Below, piece by piece: positions 17,922-26,779 of a DNA stretch of 64,000 nt (position 1 is its first letter; every line of letters starts with the position of its first letter). Source of the DNA: Streptomyces bathyalis (GTDB lineage: Bacteria; Actinomycetota; Actinomycetes; Streptomycetales; Streptomycetaceae). A model generated the notes under the pieces. The model made no database searches. It worked only from the letters and a program-made list of their open reading frames with translations, and was not told the origin of the DNA. The stretch is taken from NCBI RefSeq assembly GCF_015910445.1, contig NZ_CP048882.1:372001-436000 (forward strand). The letters are read 5' to 3'. A program made the position numbers and the translations under genes.

Positions 17922-18902
17922 TCAGCGGTTGTACGCGGGCATGGGGCCGCGCAGTGCCGCTCCCACGGCATCGCAGGCTGCTGCGACATCCGCCGGAAGC
18001 GGGCCCGCCTGTGCGCTGTTGATGTTGGCGCGCAGATGCTCGGGTCGGGAGCCTCCGAGCAGGAGTGCGTCGGTGGAGGGGCGGCCGAGCAGCCAGCGCA
18101 GGGCGAGTTCGGTAAGCGGGATGCCCGCGCCCTCGGCGATGCCGGTCAGTTGCTCCACGGCGGTGAAGAGGCGCTCGTCCCAGTAGCGCTGCTTGTACAT
18201 CGCCGCGACCTTCGAGTCGCCGAATCTGCCTTCCGCTGGGGGCTGTTCGAAGCGGTGGCGGCCGGTGAGCAGGCCCCCGCCGAGCGGGTTGTAGACCATG
18301 GTGCGCAGGCCGCTGGTGGCCGCGTACTCGACGTACTCCTCCTCGATGCGGCGGGCCAGCAGATTGTGCAGCTGCTGGGCGACGACAGGGCGGGGAGCGC
18401 CCGTCTCGTCGGCGACACGCGTGAGTTCGGAGATCTGCCACGCCGCGTAGTTGGAGACGCCGAGAGCGAGGATCTTGCCTTCGGTCGCGAAGTCGGCCAC
18501 GGCGGCGAGCGTTTCGGCCAGCGGTGTGGCCCGGTCGGGCTGATGCAGGTAGAAGAGGTCGACGTGATCGGTGCCGAGCCTCTTCAGGCTGCCTTCCAGG
18601 GCGGCACGCAGACCCGTGGCGGACAGCGGAGCGTGCCCGCCCTGGTCCGGGTGCGGGATCCCGGCTTTGGTGGCCAGCACCATCCGGTCACGGCGGCCGG
18701 GCAGCAGTCCGGCGAGGATGCGCTCGCTTTCCCCGCCCGCGTAGCCGTTGGCGGTGTCGACGCCGGTGACGCCGGCTGAGAGTGCCTCGTCCAACATGAC
18801 GGCCGCGCCGTTGGCGTCGACGCTGTCGCCGAAGGTCATCGTGCCCAGGACGAGCCGGGAGAGCGGAACGGGGACGTTCGGCAAGGCTGTGCCGGTGTTC
18901 AC
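17922..18902 (-). CDS. aldo/keto reductase
   Basis: 326-residue NADPH-dependent reductase with a TIM-barrel fold. The N terminus carries LGTMTFG; the catalytic tetrad region shows Asp in GVDTANGYAGGESE with Tyr in GYAGG, Lys in LATKAGI and His in LFYLHQPD; the cofactor loop is LLGGSRPEHL. GTG at 18902 was chosen because GGAAGGA lies 8 bases upstream; the frame runs on without a good site. It heads the minus-strand operon with the HpaI-type aldolase and probably interconverts an aldehyde and alcohol or a keto sugar of the same pathway. Confidence 0.92.
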   Translation of the reverse strand: MNTGTALPNVPVPLSRLVLGTMTFGDSVDANGAAVMLDEALSAGVTGVDTANGYAGGESERILAGLLPGRRDRMVLATKAGIPHPDQGGHAPLSATGLRAALEGSLKRLGTDHVDLFYLHQPDRATPLAETLAAVADFATEGKILALGVSNYAAWQISELTRVADETGAPRPVVAQQLHNLLARRIEEEYVEYAATSGLRTMVYNPLGGGLLTGRHRFEQPPAEGRFGDSKVAAMYKQRYWDERLFTAVEQLTGIAEGAGIPLTELALRWLLGRPSTDALLLGGSRPEHLRANINSAQAGPLPADVAAACDAVGAALRGPMPAYNR

Positions 18903-19045
18903 GGACGCGGTCCTTCCGGTGAAGAGCGACGAGATTGCGGGGCCTGCGCCCCATGCCGATGAAGGTGCCGGAGGTGGCGCCGCCGCCGTCGGGTGCGGGG
19001 CTCGGAGTTGTACGGAGTGTTTCGTTCCGGAAAAAGGTGGCATGG

Positions 19046-19083
19046 TTGCGTGTTTCGCGCAAGAGGCATCGCGCATTTTGTGC
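19046..19083. promoter_or_regulatory. paired palindromic operator between the divergent sugar-acid operons
   Basis: TTGCGTGTTTCGCGCAA (19046-19062) is an imperfect palindrome, followed 23 bases on (centre to centre) by GCGCATTTTGTGC (19071-19083). The same two-part layout recurs at 25322-25359 before the sialidase-like gene, and the first element recurs at 25530-25544. The site lies between the aldo/keto reductase gene (minus) and the kinase gene (plus). The DeoR-family product at 21515 is the natural candidate binder, but this is inference. Confidence 0.6.
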
Positions 19084-19142
19084 AGGCTGTGTCATCATCG
19101 GTTCTCAGGGCAGCTCACCCAGACCAGTCCAGGAGGTTCGAT

Positions 19143-20435
19143 GTGTCCCCTGTGACCCGCAGCCGGCGGGCGCCCCATCCCGTGCTCGCCCTCGCGGACG
19201 ACCTGTCCGGCGCCGCCGAGACCGCCGCGGCACTCGGCCTCCGCAGCCGGCTCGTGCTGGGTCCGGCCACGGTGGCGCCACCGGCCGGTGGTGAAGCCGT
19301 GGTGATCGACCTCGACACCCGGAGGTCTCCGGCGGACGAGGCGGCCCGCGCCGTACGCACCTCGCTGGCAGCCGGGTCGCCCGACGACGCGGTGATGTTC
19401 AAGAAGGTCGACTCGCTGCTTCGCGGGAACCTCGCGGCCGAGACAGCTGCCTATGCGGAGGGCGCAGCAGCCGTTGTGATTGCGCCCGCGCTGCCGGTCG
19501 CCGGCCGGACCGTTCTCGACGGCGTCATGCATCTGCACGGCACGCCGCTGCACGCTACAAACGCGTGGCGGGCCGAGTCCGCTCCCGTGCCCCGTTCGAT
19601 ACCCGGTGCGCTCGGCTCGCTGAGCACGGCGACAGTGCCGCTCGCTGACGTGCGGGCAGGTACGAACGTGCTCATCGAGCGGTTGCGCGCCGCCGTTGGA
19701 GACGGACGGCACCCGCTCTGCGACGCGGAGACGCAGTCCGATCTGGACGCGATTGCCGAAGCGGCCCTCCAACTGGGTCCGGGAATACGGCTGTTGGGCA
19801 CGGGCGGGCTGGCACTCGCCCTCGGACGCAGCCTCGCGGCAGGCCGGCCGAGCCACCCGGAGGAAGACGAGAGCCCCCTGTCACCCGCCGCCTCGGCGGA
19901 CCGACCGCTCCTGATCGTGGTGGGTACCGCGGAACCCGGCGCCGTTGCGCAGATCGCGCAACTGACATCGAACGGAGTAGGCCACATAGCCCTTCCCCCG
20001 GACTTGCTCGGGAACGCTGCCGAACTCCCCCGGCTCGATGTGGCGCCGTCCGGAATCACGGTGGTGAGCATCGACAACTCCAAGGGCATGAGCCCCTGTT
20101 CGGGCCGACGTCTCGTGGCCGCACTGGCCCGTACCGTGGCCGACGTACCGATGCAGACCGATCTCGTCCTCACCGGAGGCGAGACCGCCCGGAGCGTCCT
20201 CGACGCGCTCGGCATCACACAGCTCACACCCGTCGGCCAGATCCACCACGGCGCCGTATGCGCACACTCACCGGACGGCCGGACGATCGTCACTCGCCCC
20301 GGAAGCTTCGGTGACGCTGATTCCCTCCTGCGGATCGCACGCGCCCTGCGACCCCTCCACCGCCCCCAGACACCGGCACCATCCCCCACTCTCGCGGCTG
20401 AACCACCGCCCGTAGCGCAAGGAGAAACCCTGTGA
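19143..20435 (+). CDS. four-carbon acid sugar kinase (DUF1537)
   Basis: 430-residue kinase of the DUF1537 family (OtnK/DtnK-like), which phosphorylates D-threonate, D-erythronate or 3-oxo-tetronates using ATP. The N-terminal substrate domain has LALADDLSGAAETA at about residue 15 and FKKVDSLLRGN near 87; the C-terminal nucleotide domain has LLIVVGT near 255 and LTGGETARSVLDALG near 345. GTG at 19143 was chosen for the AGGAGG 6 bases upstream. The gene ends in a GTGA overlap with pdxA2, so the two are translationally coupled; kinase plus PdxA2 is the diagnostic pair for tetronate catabolism to dihydroxyacetone phosphate. Confidence 0.92.
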   Translation: MSPVTRSRRAPHPVLALADDLSGAAETAAALGLRSRLVLGPATVAPPAGGEAVVIDLDTRRSPADEAARAVRTSLAAGSPDDAVMFKKVDSLLRGNLAAETAAYAEGAAAVVIAPALPVAGRTVLDGVMHLHGTPLHATNAWRAESAPVPRSIPGALGSLSTATVPLADVRAGTNVLIERLRAAVGDGRHPLCDAETQSDLDAIAEAALQLGPGIRLLGTGGLALALGRSLAAGRPSHPEEDESPLSPAASADRPLLIVVGTAEPGAVAQIAQLTSNGVGHIALPPDLLGNAAELPRLDVAPSGITVVSIDNSKGMSPCSGRRLVAALARTVADVPMQTDLVLTGGETARSVLDALGITQLTPVGQIHHGAVCAHSPDGRTIVTRPGSFGDADSLLRIARALRPLHRPQTPAPSPTLAAEPPPVAQGETL

Positions 20436-21481
20436 ACGCAGCACCCGCCGCTGTCCCGGCCAAGCGGTCCTCAACCTCCGGACGTCCACTCCCGGTCATC
20501 GCTGTGACCATGGGCGACGGCGCCGGTATCGGGCCCGAGGTCATCGTCCCGGCACTGCTCCACCCGGAGACTCTGCGCGACTGCCGCCCCGTCGTCATCG
20601 GAGACGCCGAACGACTCCGGCAGGCGGCCGCGATCCGCGGCATCGACTGCGCGGTGGTCCCCGTCGACAGCGCCGACGACGCCCAGTTCGGCCCGGACCG
20701 CGTCAATGTCATCGACCTGGGCCTGCTCCCAGCCGACCTGCCGTGGGGAAGGCTGTCCCCGGTGGCAGGCGACGCGGCCTACCACTACGTACGGGTCGCC
20801 GCCGAACTCGCCGTGGGAGGAGAGGTGCAGGGCATCTGCACCGCGCCGCTCAACAAGGCGGCCCTGCACGCCGCCGGTCACAACTTCCCCGGCCACACGG
20901 AGCTCCTCGCCCACCTCACGGGTGTCGACGAGGTGTCGATGATGCTCTCCACACCGAGGGTGAAGGTCATCCACGTCACCACGCACATCGGTCTCCTCGA
21001 CGCCGTCAGGCTCATCGAGCCCGGACTCGTGGAACGCACGGTGCGCCGCGGTCATGAGGCGATGGAGCGGGCCGGGACCGCACGTCCCGTCATCGGCGTG
21101 TGCGGCATCAACCCGCACGCCGGCGAGAACGGCCTGTTCGGATACGGCGAGGAGGAAGAGAAGATCATTCCGGCCCTCGAGGCCCTCCGTGCCGACGGCA
21201 TCGACGCCCGCGGACCGCTCCCCGCAGACACCGCCTTCTTCCTGGCCTCCCGCGGTGACTACGACCTGATCGTGGCCATGTATCACGACCAGGGCCACGG
21301 TCCGGTGAAGGTCCTCGGCATCGAGGCGGGCGTGAACCTCACCGTCGGCCTCCCCGTCATCCGCACGTCCGTCGACCACGGCACCGCATTCGATATCGCA
21401 GGTACGGGTGTTGCCGAGGCCGGTAGCATGGTCGAGGCTCTGCGGCAGGCGGCCGAGATGTCATCCTCGCCCGCCCGTTGA
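20432..21481 (+). CDS. pdxA2: 4-phospho-tetronate dehydrogenase PdxA2
   Basis: 349-residue NAD-dependent metal enzyme of the PdxA family. It carries MGDGAGIGPEV near residue 27, TAPLNKAAL near 140, GHTELLA near 155, TTHIGLL near 184 and the YHDQGHGPVK metal-binding region near 284. PdxA itself acts in pyridoxal phosphate synthesis, but the coupling to a DUF1537 kinase marks this as PdxA2, oxidising D-threonate- or D-erythronate-4-phosphate, with decarboxylation to dihydroxyacetone phosphate. Starts with GTG in a 4-base overlap, with AAGGAGA upstream. Confidence 0.92.
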   Translation: MNAAPAAVPAKRSSTSGRPLPVIAVTMGDGAGIGPEVIVPALLHPETLRDCRPVVIGDAERLRQAAAIRGIDCAVVPVDSADDAQFGPDRVNVIDLGLLPADLPWGRLSPVAGDAAYHYVRVAAELAVGGEVQGICTAPLNKAALHAAGHNFPGHTELLAHLTGVDEVSMMLSTPRVKVIHVTTHIGLLDAVRLIEPGLVERTVRRGHEAMERAGTARPVIGVCGINPHAGENGLFGYGEEEEKIIPALEALRADGIDARGPLPADTAFFLASRGDYDLIVAMYHDQGHGPVKVLGIEAGVNLTVGLPVIRTSVDHGTAFDIAGTGVAEAGSMVEALRQAAEMSSSPAR

Positions 21482-21514
21482 CCACCGGCACATTGCCCCA
21501 GAGGACAGAAACCA

Positions 21515-22351
21515 ATGGCTGCCATCGGATCCCAGGCCCGACGCGACCGGATCGTCCAGCTCGCCAACACCACAGGACTCGCGAGCGTCGAGGAGCTCTC
21601 CCGGCTGTTCGACGTGACCGCCTCCACCATCCGCCGGGACCTGGCGAAGCTCACTACGAACGGGCAGCTGGCACGCACCTACGGCGGGGCCATGGCCCTG
21701 ACCGCGCACCCGGAGGCATCGCTGCGGCAACGCACCGGTGAGGCGTATGAGGCCAAGCGGGACATCGCCCGTTGGGCAGCGGCGCAAGTGCAGGCCGGCG
21801 AGTCGTTGCTGCTCGACGCCGGCTCCACCGTCGGCGCCCTCGCCCACGAATTGCGGACGGCCCGGAAGGTGACCGTGGCGACCACGGGACTGACGGCTCT
21901 CCAGGAGCTTTCCGATGTCGAGACGATTCACGTGGAATGCCTCGGCGGCACGCTGCGCCCGCTGAGCCAGGGTTTCGTCGGTCCGTTGACCGAGGCAGCC
22001 CTTGAGCGCATGACGTTCGACCGCGTCTTCCTCGGCACGGACGGGGTCTCGCACGAGCACGGCATCTGCGAGGCCGACCTGCGGCAGACCCGGCTCAAGG
22101 AACTGATGGCCCGCAAGGCCGAACACGTCTACGTCCTGGCACACGCGGCCAAGCTCGGCCGCCGCCCGTTCCACGCCTGGGCGACGCTCCCGCCCGGCTG
22201 GACCCTGGTCACAGACACCTCGGCGGACTCCGCGAGCGTGGAGGCCCTCCGCGCCAAAGGCGTCGAGGTGGTACTCGCGGAACCTCTGGAGGCCTCGCCG
22301 GTACCCGCGCGGAGCCCCGATGCCCCCGTGACGGACGACGTCGCGGACTGA
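21515..22351 (+). CDS. DeoR-family transcriptional regulator
   Basis: 278-residue regulator. The N-terminal winged helix-turn-helix has SRLFDVTASTIRRDLAKL near residue 28, and the DeoR sensor domain has LLDAGSTVGAL, VATTGL and FLGTDGVS motifs. Sensor domains of this family bind phosphorylated sugars, which fits a regulator encoded 33 bases after pdxA2 in the same operon. It probably controls the palindromes at 19046-19083, 25322-25359 and 25530-25544. AGAGGA lies upstream of the ATG. A strong hairpin follows the gene. Confidence 0.93.
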   Translation: MAAIGSQARRDRIVQLANTTGLASVEELSRLFDVTASTIRRDLAKLTTNGQLARTYGGAMALTAHPEASLRQRTGEAYEAKRDIARWAAAQVQAGESLLLDAGSTVGALAHELRTARKVTVATTGLTALQELSDVETIHVECLGGTLRPLSQGFVGPLTEAALERMTFDRVFLGTDGVSHEHGICEADLRQTRLKELMARKAEHVYVLAHAAKLGRRPFHAWATLPPGWTLVTDTSADSASVEALRAKGVEVVLAEPLEASPVPARSPDAPVTDDVAD

Positions 22352-22393
22352 ACAACTCCCGAGGTCATCCGCCGCAACGTCCCCGACCCCCGA

Positions 22394-22435
22394 GCATGAG
22401 CCGGGCCGGAGCTTTGTCTCCGGCCCGGCTCATGC
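22394..22435. terminator. strong hairpin terminator between converging genes
   Basis: An 18-base perfectly paired stem (22394-22411 with 22418-22435) closed by the loop CTTTGT. It lies between the ends of the DeoR gene (plus) and the Nramp-like gene (minus) and can serve both directions. No T-run, as usual in streptomycetes. Confidence 0.85.
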
Positions 22436-22489
22436 GCACACTTGGAGCAAGACGAGCAGACCTGTGATCAGGCGCCCGAGTTGTCACGA

Positions 22490-23896
22490 TCAGCCGTGCG
22501 ACACCGTCCCCACGATGGCAACCACCAGTTCGTACGTCGCCCAGATCCCGATCGCACCGATGCCGGCGAGCACCAGGTTCTCCCACCACCTGTTGGCCTG
22601 GCCGGGAAGCATCAGGTCCTTGCGCATGGTGATGGCCACCAATCCGACCATGAGGGCCGGCACGGTGACCACGCTCAGTCCGTTGCCGAGCAGCGTGAGG
22701 ACGATCAGGTCAGGCGCGAACGGGAACGAGAAGATCACAGGCGTGAGCATGATGAACAGCAGGACCGACTTGAACAGCTTGTCGGTGTGGTGCAGTTGCT
22801 CCGTGGCCGTGTCCGGAGACTTCGCCTGGAGCCGACGGAGCCGGTCCGGCCGGGACTTGTAGATCGACTCTGCCAGCATCTGCACGAACACGCGCGGCTG
22901 CGTCACGATGTTGTCGAAGACGACGAAGAAGATGGCCAGCCACATCAGAGTCGGTCCAACCGGCCCGACTGCGCGCTCCATCATGAGCACGAGACCCTGC
23001 TCGGAATCCACGCTGGCGCCTGTCCCGTGCAAGGTCTCGGCCGCGACCACCCAGACCGCGAGCACCAGGCCGAACATCACTGTGGTGCCGGTGATGAGGT
23101 CGTACCGCTGGAGCCGGCGGAACTCCGGGCCTCGCCAGCCCTTCTCGTGCATGAGGTACGGGTAGAGCAGATTCGCCGCCGATCCGCCGACGGCGCCGAT
23201 GAGGGCAACCGCCGTGGTGACGGCCGTGATGTACCCGCTCTCTCCCGGCGGGAGGTCGAATGCGAAGCCCTTGACGAAGGCTGACAGATCGACACCGGTG
23301 CCGATGAGCGCGACGAGGAAGCACACGACGAGTGCCGCCATGGTCAGCTGCGCGAGGATCTCGAGTCCCCGGTAGTGGGTGCGCTTGAGGAAGGCCAGAC
23401 AAGTCGCCGCTGCGGCAGCGACGACCGCCCATGCGGCCGTCCCCCAGTCACCGAGATGAATCAAGCCGTCAGCGAGGTGGTTCAGTGCTGTGCCGGCTGC
23501 GACGAGCAGGAACGAGACATAGACGAAGCCGAGGATGCTGGTGGTGATCCCGATGTAGAGGGGAAAGCCCTTCCACAGCCGGCGGTACCCGTCGAGGATC
23601 GTCCGGTCTCCAACGGCATTGCACAGCTGGTACTTCGACATCGTCGAGACGATGAAGTAGCGGGATCCCACGGCCAGGACCAGTGTCCATATGAGGGCAT
23701 AGCCGTACGTGGACCCTGACACCGCGGAGCTGATGAAGTCGCCTGTTCCGAGCCAGGAGAGCACGACCACGATGCCGGGGCCCATGCCCTTGAGGAAGCC
23801 CATGAAAGTGGTCGGCGGTAGGGGATTGCGTTGCTTGTTCTCTGTTGAGGCTTCGCGATGCGCGCCTTCTGTTGAGGCTTCGCGGTGCACAGTCAT
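22490..23896 (-). CDS. divergent Nramp-like transporter
   Basis: 468-residue membrane protein with eleven or so helices and the overall Nramp pattern: TM1 GPGIVVVLSWLGTGDF and TM6 AVGGSAANLLYPYLMHEKG. The metal-binding signatures of true Nramp proteins are missing: DPGN of TM1 reads GTGD and MPHN of TM6 is replaced by GSAAN. Transport of Mn or Fe is therefore doubtful. Its place beside the tetronate genes and the sialidase-like gene suggests an organic-acid or sugar-acid cargo, which is speculation. The N terminus has two copies of HREASTE encoded by a 27-base tandem repeat. The start at 23896 has no strong ribosome site; the Met at residue 32 is an alternative. Confidence 0.8.
   Translation of the reverse strand: MTVHREASTEGAHREASTENKQRNPLPPTTFMGFLKGMGPGIVVVLSWLGTGDFISSAVSGSTYGYALIWTLVLAVGSRYFIVSTMSKYQLCNAVGDRTILDGYRRLWKGFPLYIGITTSILGFVYVSFLLVAAGTALNHLADGLIHLGDWGTAAWAVVAAAAATCLAFLKRTHYRGLEILAQLTMAALVVCFLVALIGTGVDLSAFVKGFAFDLPPGESGYITAVTTAVALIGAVGGSAANLLYPYLMHEKGWRGPEFRRLQRYDLITGTTVMFGLVLAVWVVAAETLHGTGASVDSEQGLVLMMERAVGPVGPTLMWLAIFFVVFDNIVTQPRVFVQMLAESIYKSRPDRLRRLQAKSPDTATEQLHHTDKLFKSVLLFIMLTPVIFSFPFAPDLIVLTLLGNGLSVVTVPALMVGLVAITMRKDLMLPGQANRWWENLVLAGIGAIGIWATYELVVAIVGTVSHG
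23841..23888. repeat. 27-base-period tandem repeat in the transporter N terminus
   Basis: Two 21-base copies (23841-23861 and 23868-23888) differing at one base, spaced by 27 bases. They encode a 9-residue repeat HREASTE(G/N) before the first membrane helix. Likely a slippage duplication in a non-conserved tail. Confidence 0.8.
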
Positions 23897-23974
23897 GGTG
23901 ACTCCAGGGCGGGGACAAGGTACGTGGGTTGCCCGGCCAGACCCATGAACGGGTCGCGGCGGGTCAGCGGACGC

Positions 23975-25147
23975 TCAGCCGTCGAGCCACGAGGGGTGCA
24001 GCTGCACGTACTTGATGGCTCGACGGAAGTGCGTGTAGGCGAGGTGCAGCAGACCGTCGGCGGTCTGCACGAGCGAGGGGTAGGACAGTTCGCGGTTGTG
24101 TCCCTCTCGGGAGTTGTTGGTGAGGCAGTAGCCATCGCCCTCCTCGACGTTCCTGCTCACCGGCCACGTGAGGCCGCCGTCGGAGGACACGGCCAGCGTG
24201 AGTGGCGCCCGTGGCGCCCCCCAGAAGGCCGGCCCGGGGGGTGTCGGCGTGTCCGTACTCGAGCCGTCGATCTCGTCGTAGAGCGAGGAGCGACGTTCGG
24301 CTGCGTCTGCCGCGCTGCTGTGGTTGTAGGCCACGACAACGCGGCCGTCGTGGAGCACGACCGCCTGGACCGACGAGTTGTTGTTGGGGAGGTCCGTGGG
24401 CACCGGTGCGCTCCACGTGACGCCGTCGGTCGAGTGGCTGCGGTGGATGAAGTCGGCCTGCCGTCGCCGGAAGAGAGCGAGGAACGAACCGTCGTGCAGA
24501 CGCAGGACGTTCATGTGCACGCAGCCCGTGCTCTCGGGGACTTGGTGGGCCGTCCACGTCGAGCCGTTGTCCGACGAGACCAGCACCCCGCTGTAGTCGG
24601 CATCACCGACCCAACGGCCGTTCTCGGGCCGGGGGCAGTAGAAGGCGGGCAGCAGCAGCCGGCCGTCCTCGAGGACCAGGGGCGGCTGGCGGATGTAGAC
24701 GCCAGTCCCGGCCTTGGCGGGCACCGCGGTCTGCCCGGGTTCCCACGACCGGCCACCGTCGCCGGAGGATGCCAGCCGGACCTCCGCCGTGTCCTGGTCC
24801 CCCGCGTTCTGGGCGGTGAAGTAGATACGTAGTTCGTGTGGCCCGGCAAGGAAGGGCACCGGATTCTGTTCCGAGCGTGTCGCGTCGTCACTGACCTTCA
24901 CGGGCGTGGCCCAGGTGCCGTCCGCTGAGAGGACGGAAAACCAGACGGCGATGTCGGAGAGACCCTCCTGCGTGCCGCCGAACCACGAGCAACCGAGCGA
25001 TCCGTCCGGCAGCAGGACAAGGTTCGCGGCGTGGCACTGCACTGTGGGAGCCGGGAGGAAGCTCTCGGCGGGCTCGACATCGCTCGCGTCGAAAGCGCCG
25101 CGGGCAGCGCGACGAGTGTTCTCGGAGCTGCTCGACCGACTGTTCAT
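23975..25147 (-). CDS. sialidase-like BNR/Asp-box protein
   Basis: 390-residue beta-propeller protein of the exo-alpha-sialidase-like group. Four Asp boxes are visible: SSGDGGRSW, SSDNGSTW, STDGVTW and SSDGGLTW. A likely catalytic-site region includes RQPPLVLEDGRLLLP and NNNSSVQAV. No signal peptide is evident, so it probably acts inside the cell, unlike secreted sialidases. GGAGGCGAAG precedes the ATG at 25147. It is upstream of and co-oriented with the Nramp-like gene (78-base gap), and shares operators with the tetronate operon, so it may hydrolyse or process an imported acid glycoside. Glycosidase activity is not proven. Confidence 0.83.
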   Translation of the reverse strand: MNSRSSSSENTRRAARGAFDASDVEPAESFLPAPTVQCHAANLVLLPDGSLGCSWFGGTQEGLSDIAVWFSVLSADGTWATPVKVSDDATRSEQNPVPFLAGPHELRIYFTAQNAGDQDTAEVRLASSGDGGRSWEPGQTAVPAKAGTGVYIRQPPLVLEDGRLLLPAFYCPRPENGRWVGDADYSGVLVSSDNGSTWTAHQVPESTGCVHMNVLRLHDGSFLALFRRRQADFIHRSHSTDGVTWSAPVPTDLPNNNSSVQAVVLHDGRVVVAYNHSSAADAAERRSSLYDEIDGSSTDTPTPPGPAFWGAPRAPLTLAVSSDGGLTWPVSRNVEEGDGYCLTNNSREGHNRELSYPSLVQTADGLLHLAYTHFRRAIKYVQLHPSWLDG

Positions 25148-25321
25148 CTTCGCCTCCGCGCTGATTCGAAGGGGCTCGTGGTGGCTTGTCGTAGGTGGAC
25201 CGCCCGGGCCCACGAGACCCCACAGCGCCGTGAGGCGGCCGACGCCGGCGATTCCCATCGCGTCTCCTTCGTCCGTGATCCGCCAACGGGACTGTGTGGT
25301 AGTCACGCACCATGGCACTGC

Positions 25322-25359
25322 TGCGCGAATCACGCAATAGAAGCGCGCGTATTTTACGC
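25322..25359. promoter_or_regulatory. paired operator upstream of the sialidase-like gene
   Basis: TGCGCGAATCACGCA (25322-25336) followed 24 bases on (centre to centre) by GCGTATTTTACGC (25347-25359). Both elements match those at 19047-19061 and 19071-19083 in sequence and spacing. The site is 175-212 bases upstream of the ATG at 25147. Confidence 0.6.
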
Positions 25360-25529
25360 ACGCCCTGCTGTGAGGATCACCCGCGACGCACAGTGACAGC
25401 GCATCTCCCGGCCCCCGCGAACCGGATCAGCAGTCCGAAGGCACAGAGCTGAGATCACCTACTGAGCAGGTTCGGTGTCAGTCGGCATGGGTAACCCCGT
25501 TCCCGTCAGTCTCAGTTGAGCTACCCCGG

Positions 25530-25544
25530 TGCGCGTTTCACGCA
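25530..25544. promoter_or_regulatory. third copy of the sugar-acid operator
   Basis: TGCGCGTTTCACGCA, a 15-base near-palindrome matching the consensus TGCGYGWWTCRCGCA of the other two sites. It stands about 385 bases upstream of the sialidase-like gene with no closer gene, so it may be an auxiliary looping site. Confidence 0.5.
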
Positions 25545-25775
25545 TTGGTGGGCCCAACTCAACGACTGCACTGGACCATCCGCGAAGCGTCGCCCTGGGC
25601 GACGCAATCCCCGGGGCGCATCTGTCTGCATCTGGTCCTCGGCAGCACTCGTCGCGCGAGTGGGCCTGGAAGCGCCAGCGCCGGCTCACTTCGGCGCCTG
25701 CCACGACGCCCGTGAAGTCATGGCACCCGCGTGCCGGTGGGTGACGCGGCCGCATCGCCCGACCCACCTACCTGC

Positions 25776-25792
25776 ATACGGGTAGGGGGTAT
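25776..25792 (+). promoter_or_regulatory. CsoR-type copper box before the DUF4396 gene
   Basis: ATACGGGTAGGGGGTAT, 17 bases, matching the form of the boxes at 31014 and 31094 (ATACCCTAGGGGGGTAT) at both ends. Lies 58 bases upstream of the ATG at 25850. Confidence 0.75.
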
Positions 25793-25849
25793 CCTTTCGG
25801 ATGTGGACGCACCGGCCACACCCGACGGGAATGAGGATGGGGGAAGGTC

Positions 25850-26365
25850 ATGGAAAACGCTGCCCAGGGTGGGAACGCATCCGGCCGCGGCCACGCCGGA
25901 CATCGCGATCACGGCGCTGAAGGTCCGGGGGGCGCGACCTGGAGCACCGCCGCCAAGGCGACGCTGCACTGCCTGACCGGCTGCGCCATCGGCGAGATCC
26001 TCGGCATGGTCATCGGCACGGCCCTGTTGTGGGGCAATGTGCCGACGATGGTTCTGGCGATCGCCCTGGCGTTCGTCTTCGGCTATTCCTTCACTCTGTT
26101 TGCGGTCCGCAGGGCTGGGCTGGGCTGGGCGGGCGCCATCAAGGTCGCGCTGACCGCTGACACGATTTCCATCGCGGTGATGGAGCTGATCGACAACGGC
26201 ATCATCGCCCTGGTTCCCGGCGCGATTGATGCCCATCTGTCGGACGGGCTGTTCTGGTCTTCGTTGCTGGGCGGTTTCGCCGTTGCCTTCGTGGTCACCA
26301 CTCCGATCAACAAGTGGATGATCGGCCGGGGCAAGGGTCACGCCGTCGTCCACGCCTATCACTGA
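25850..26365 (+). CDS. DUF4396 membrane protein, copper-island member
   Basis: 171-residue integral membrane protein with about four helices. A His/Gly-rich soluble N terminus (residues 1-30, GHAGHRDHG) could bind metal, and helix 1 has HCLTGCAIGEILG with His and two Cys in positions able to bind copper. The family has no established function but often lies in copper and heavy-metal loci. GGGAAGG precedes the ATG. A CsoR-type box upstream links it to copper control. Confidence 0.82.
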   Translation: MENAAQGGNASGRGHAGHRDHGAEGPGGATWSTAAKATLHCLTGCAIGEILGMVIGTALLWGNVPTMVLAIALAFVFGYSFTLFAVRRAGLGWAGAIKVALTADTISIAVMELIDNGIIALVPGAIDAHLSDGLFWSSLLGGFAVAFVVTTPINKWMIGRGKGHAVVHAYH

Positions 26366-26412
26366 CCGAAAGGTCGCAGCGAGAGCACGGCGCGATGCCG
26401 GCAGACCCGAAG

Positions 26413-26600
26413 TCAAGGGTCCCCAAGTTGGCCGTCGTGCCCGGAGTTCTTGGTCAACGCCGGGGGCGGCCGTCGCTTTGAACCGTTCGTCCGGTCCCGG
26501 ACTTCAGCGAGTTGCCTGAGGTGTCCGGTGATTTGACGCTCGGGCCATGCGGAAAGGATCGCTTCTACGTCGGAGAAGTACTTTTGGCGCGAGCGGCCCG
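26413..26600 (-). pseudogene. possible C-terminal remnant of a MarR-like regulator
   Basis: A minus-strand frame reads FSDVEAILSAWPERQITGHLRQLAEVRD, which resembles the last helices of MarR-family regulators (a-L-x-x-W-P-x-x-x-x-x-L-x-x-L). No winged helix can be found upstream in any frame. The rest of 26366-26779 shows nothing I recognise. Confidence 0.3.
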
Positions 26601-26779
26601 AGCGAGTACGCAAGTCCCCTGCTGAGCAGGGAAGTCACACTCCAGGCCTCGTGACTCGTTGAGGGTGTGCGGAGGCGTCGGTGCAGGATCGAGGACCTAC
26701 TTCGGTCTACCGTTCCTTGAGCTGCAAGACGGTTGTTTGACTTGGCCGCCCATTCTCGGAGGCCGCACGGGACGGCTCG

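Larger units (their letters stand above)
25148..25849. other. 702-base regulatory region, no convincing gene
   Basis: Holds two copies of the TGCGYG-NNN-CRCGCA palindrome, one AT-centred inverted repeat, and at its right end a CsoR-type copper box. Overlapping frames across 25459-25785 have low-complexity translations and I reject them as genes. Confidence 0.5.

Noticed and set aside
23841..23888. CRISPR-like repeat
   Set aside because: Only two copies, 27 bases apart, inside a coding frame; a tandem duplication of 9 codons, with no spacers.
25459..25785. Possible gene between the sialidase-like gene and DUF4396
   Set aside because: Frames on both strands are low complexity and overlap the operator copy; no ribosome site or motif.
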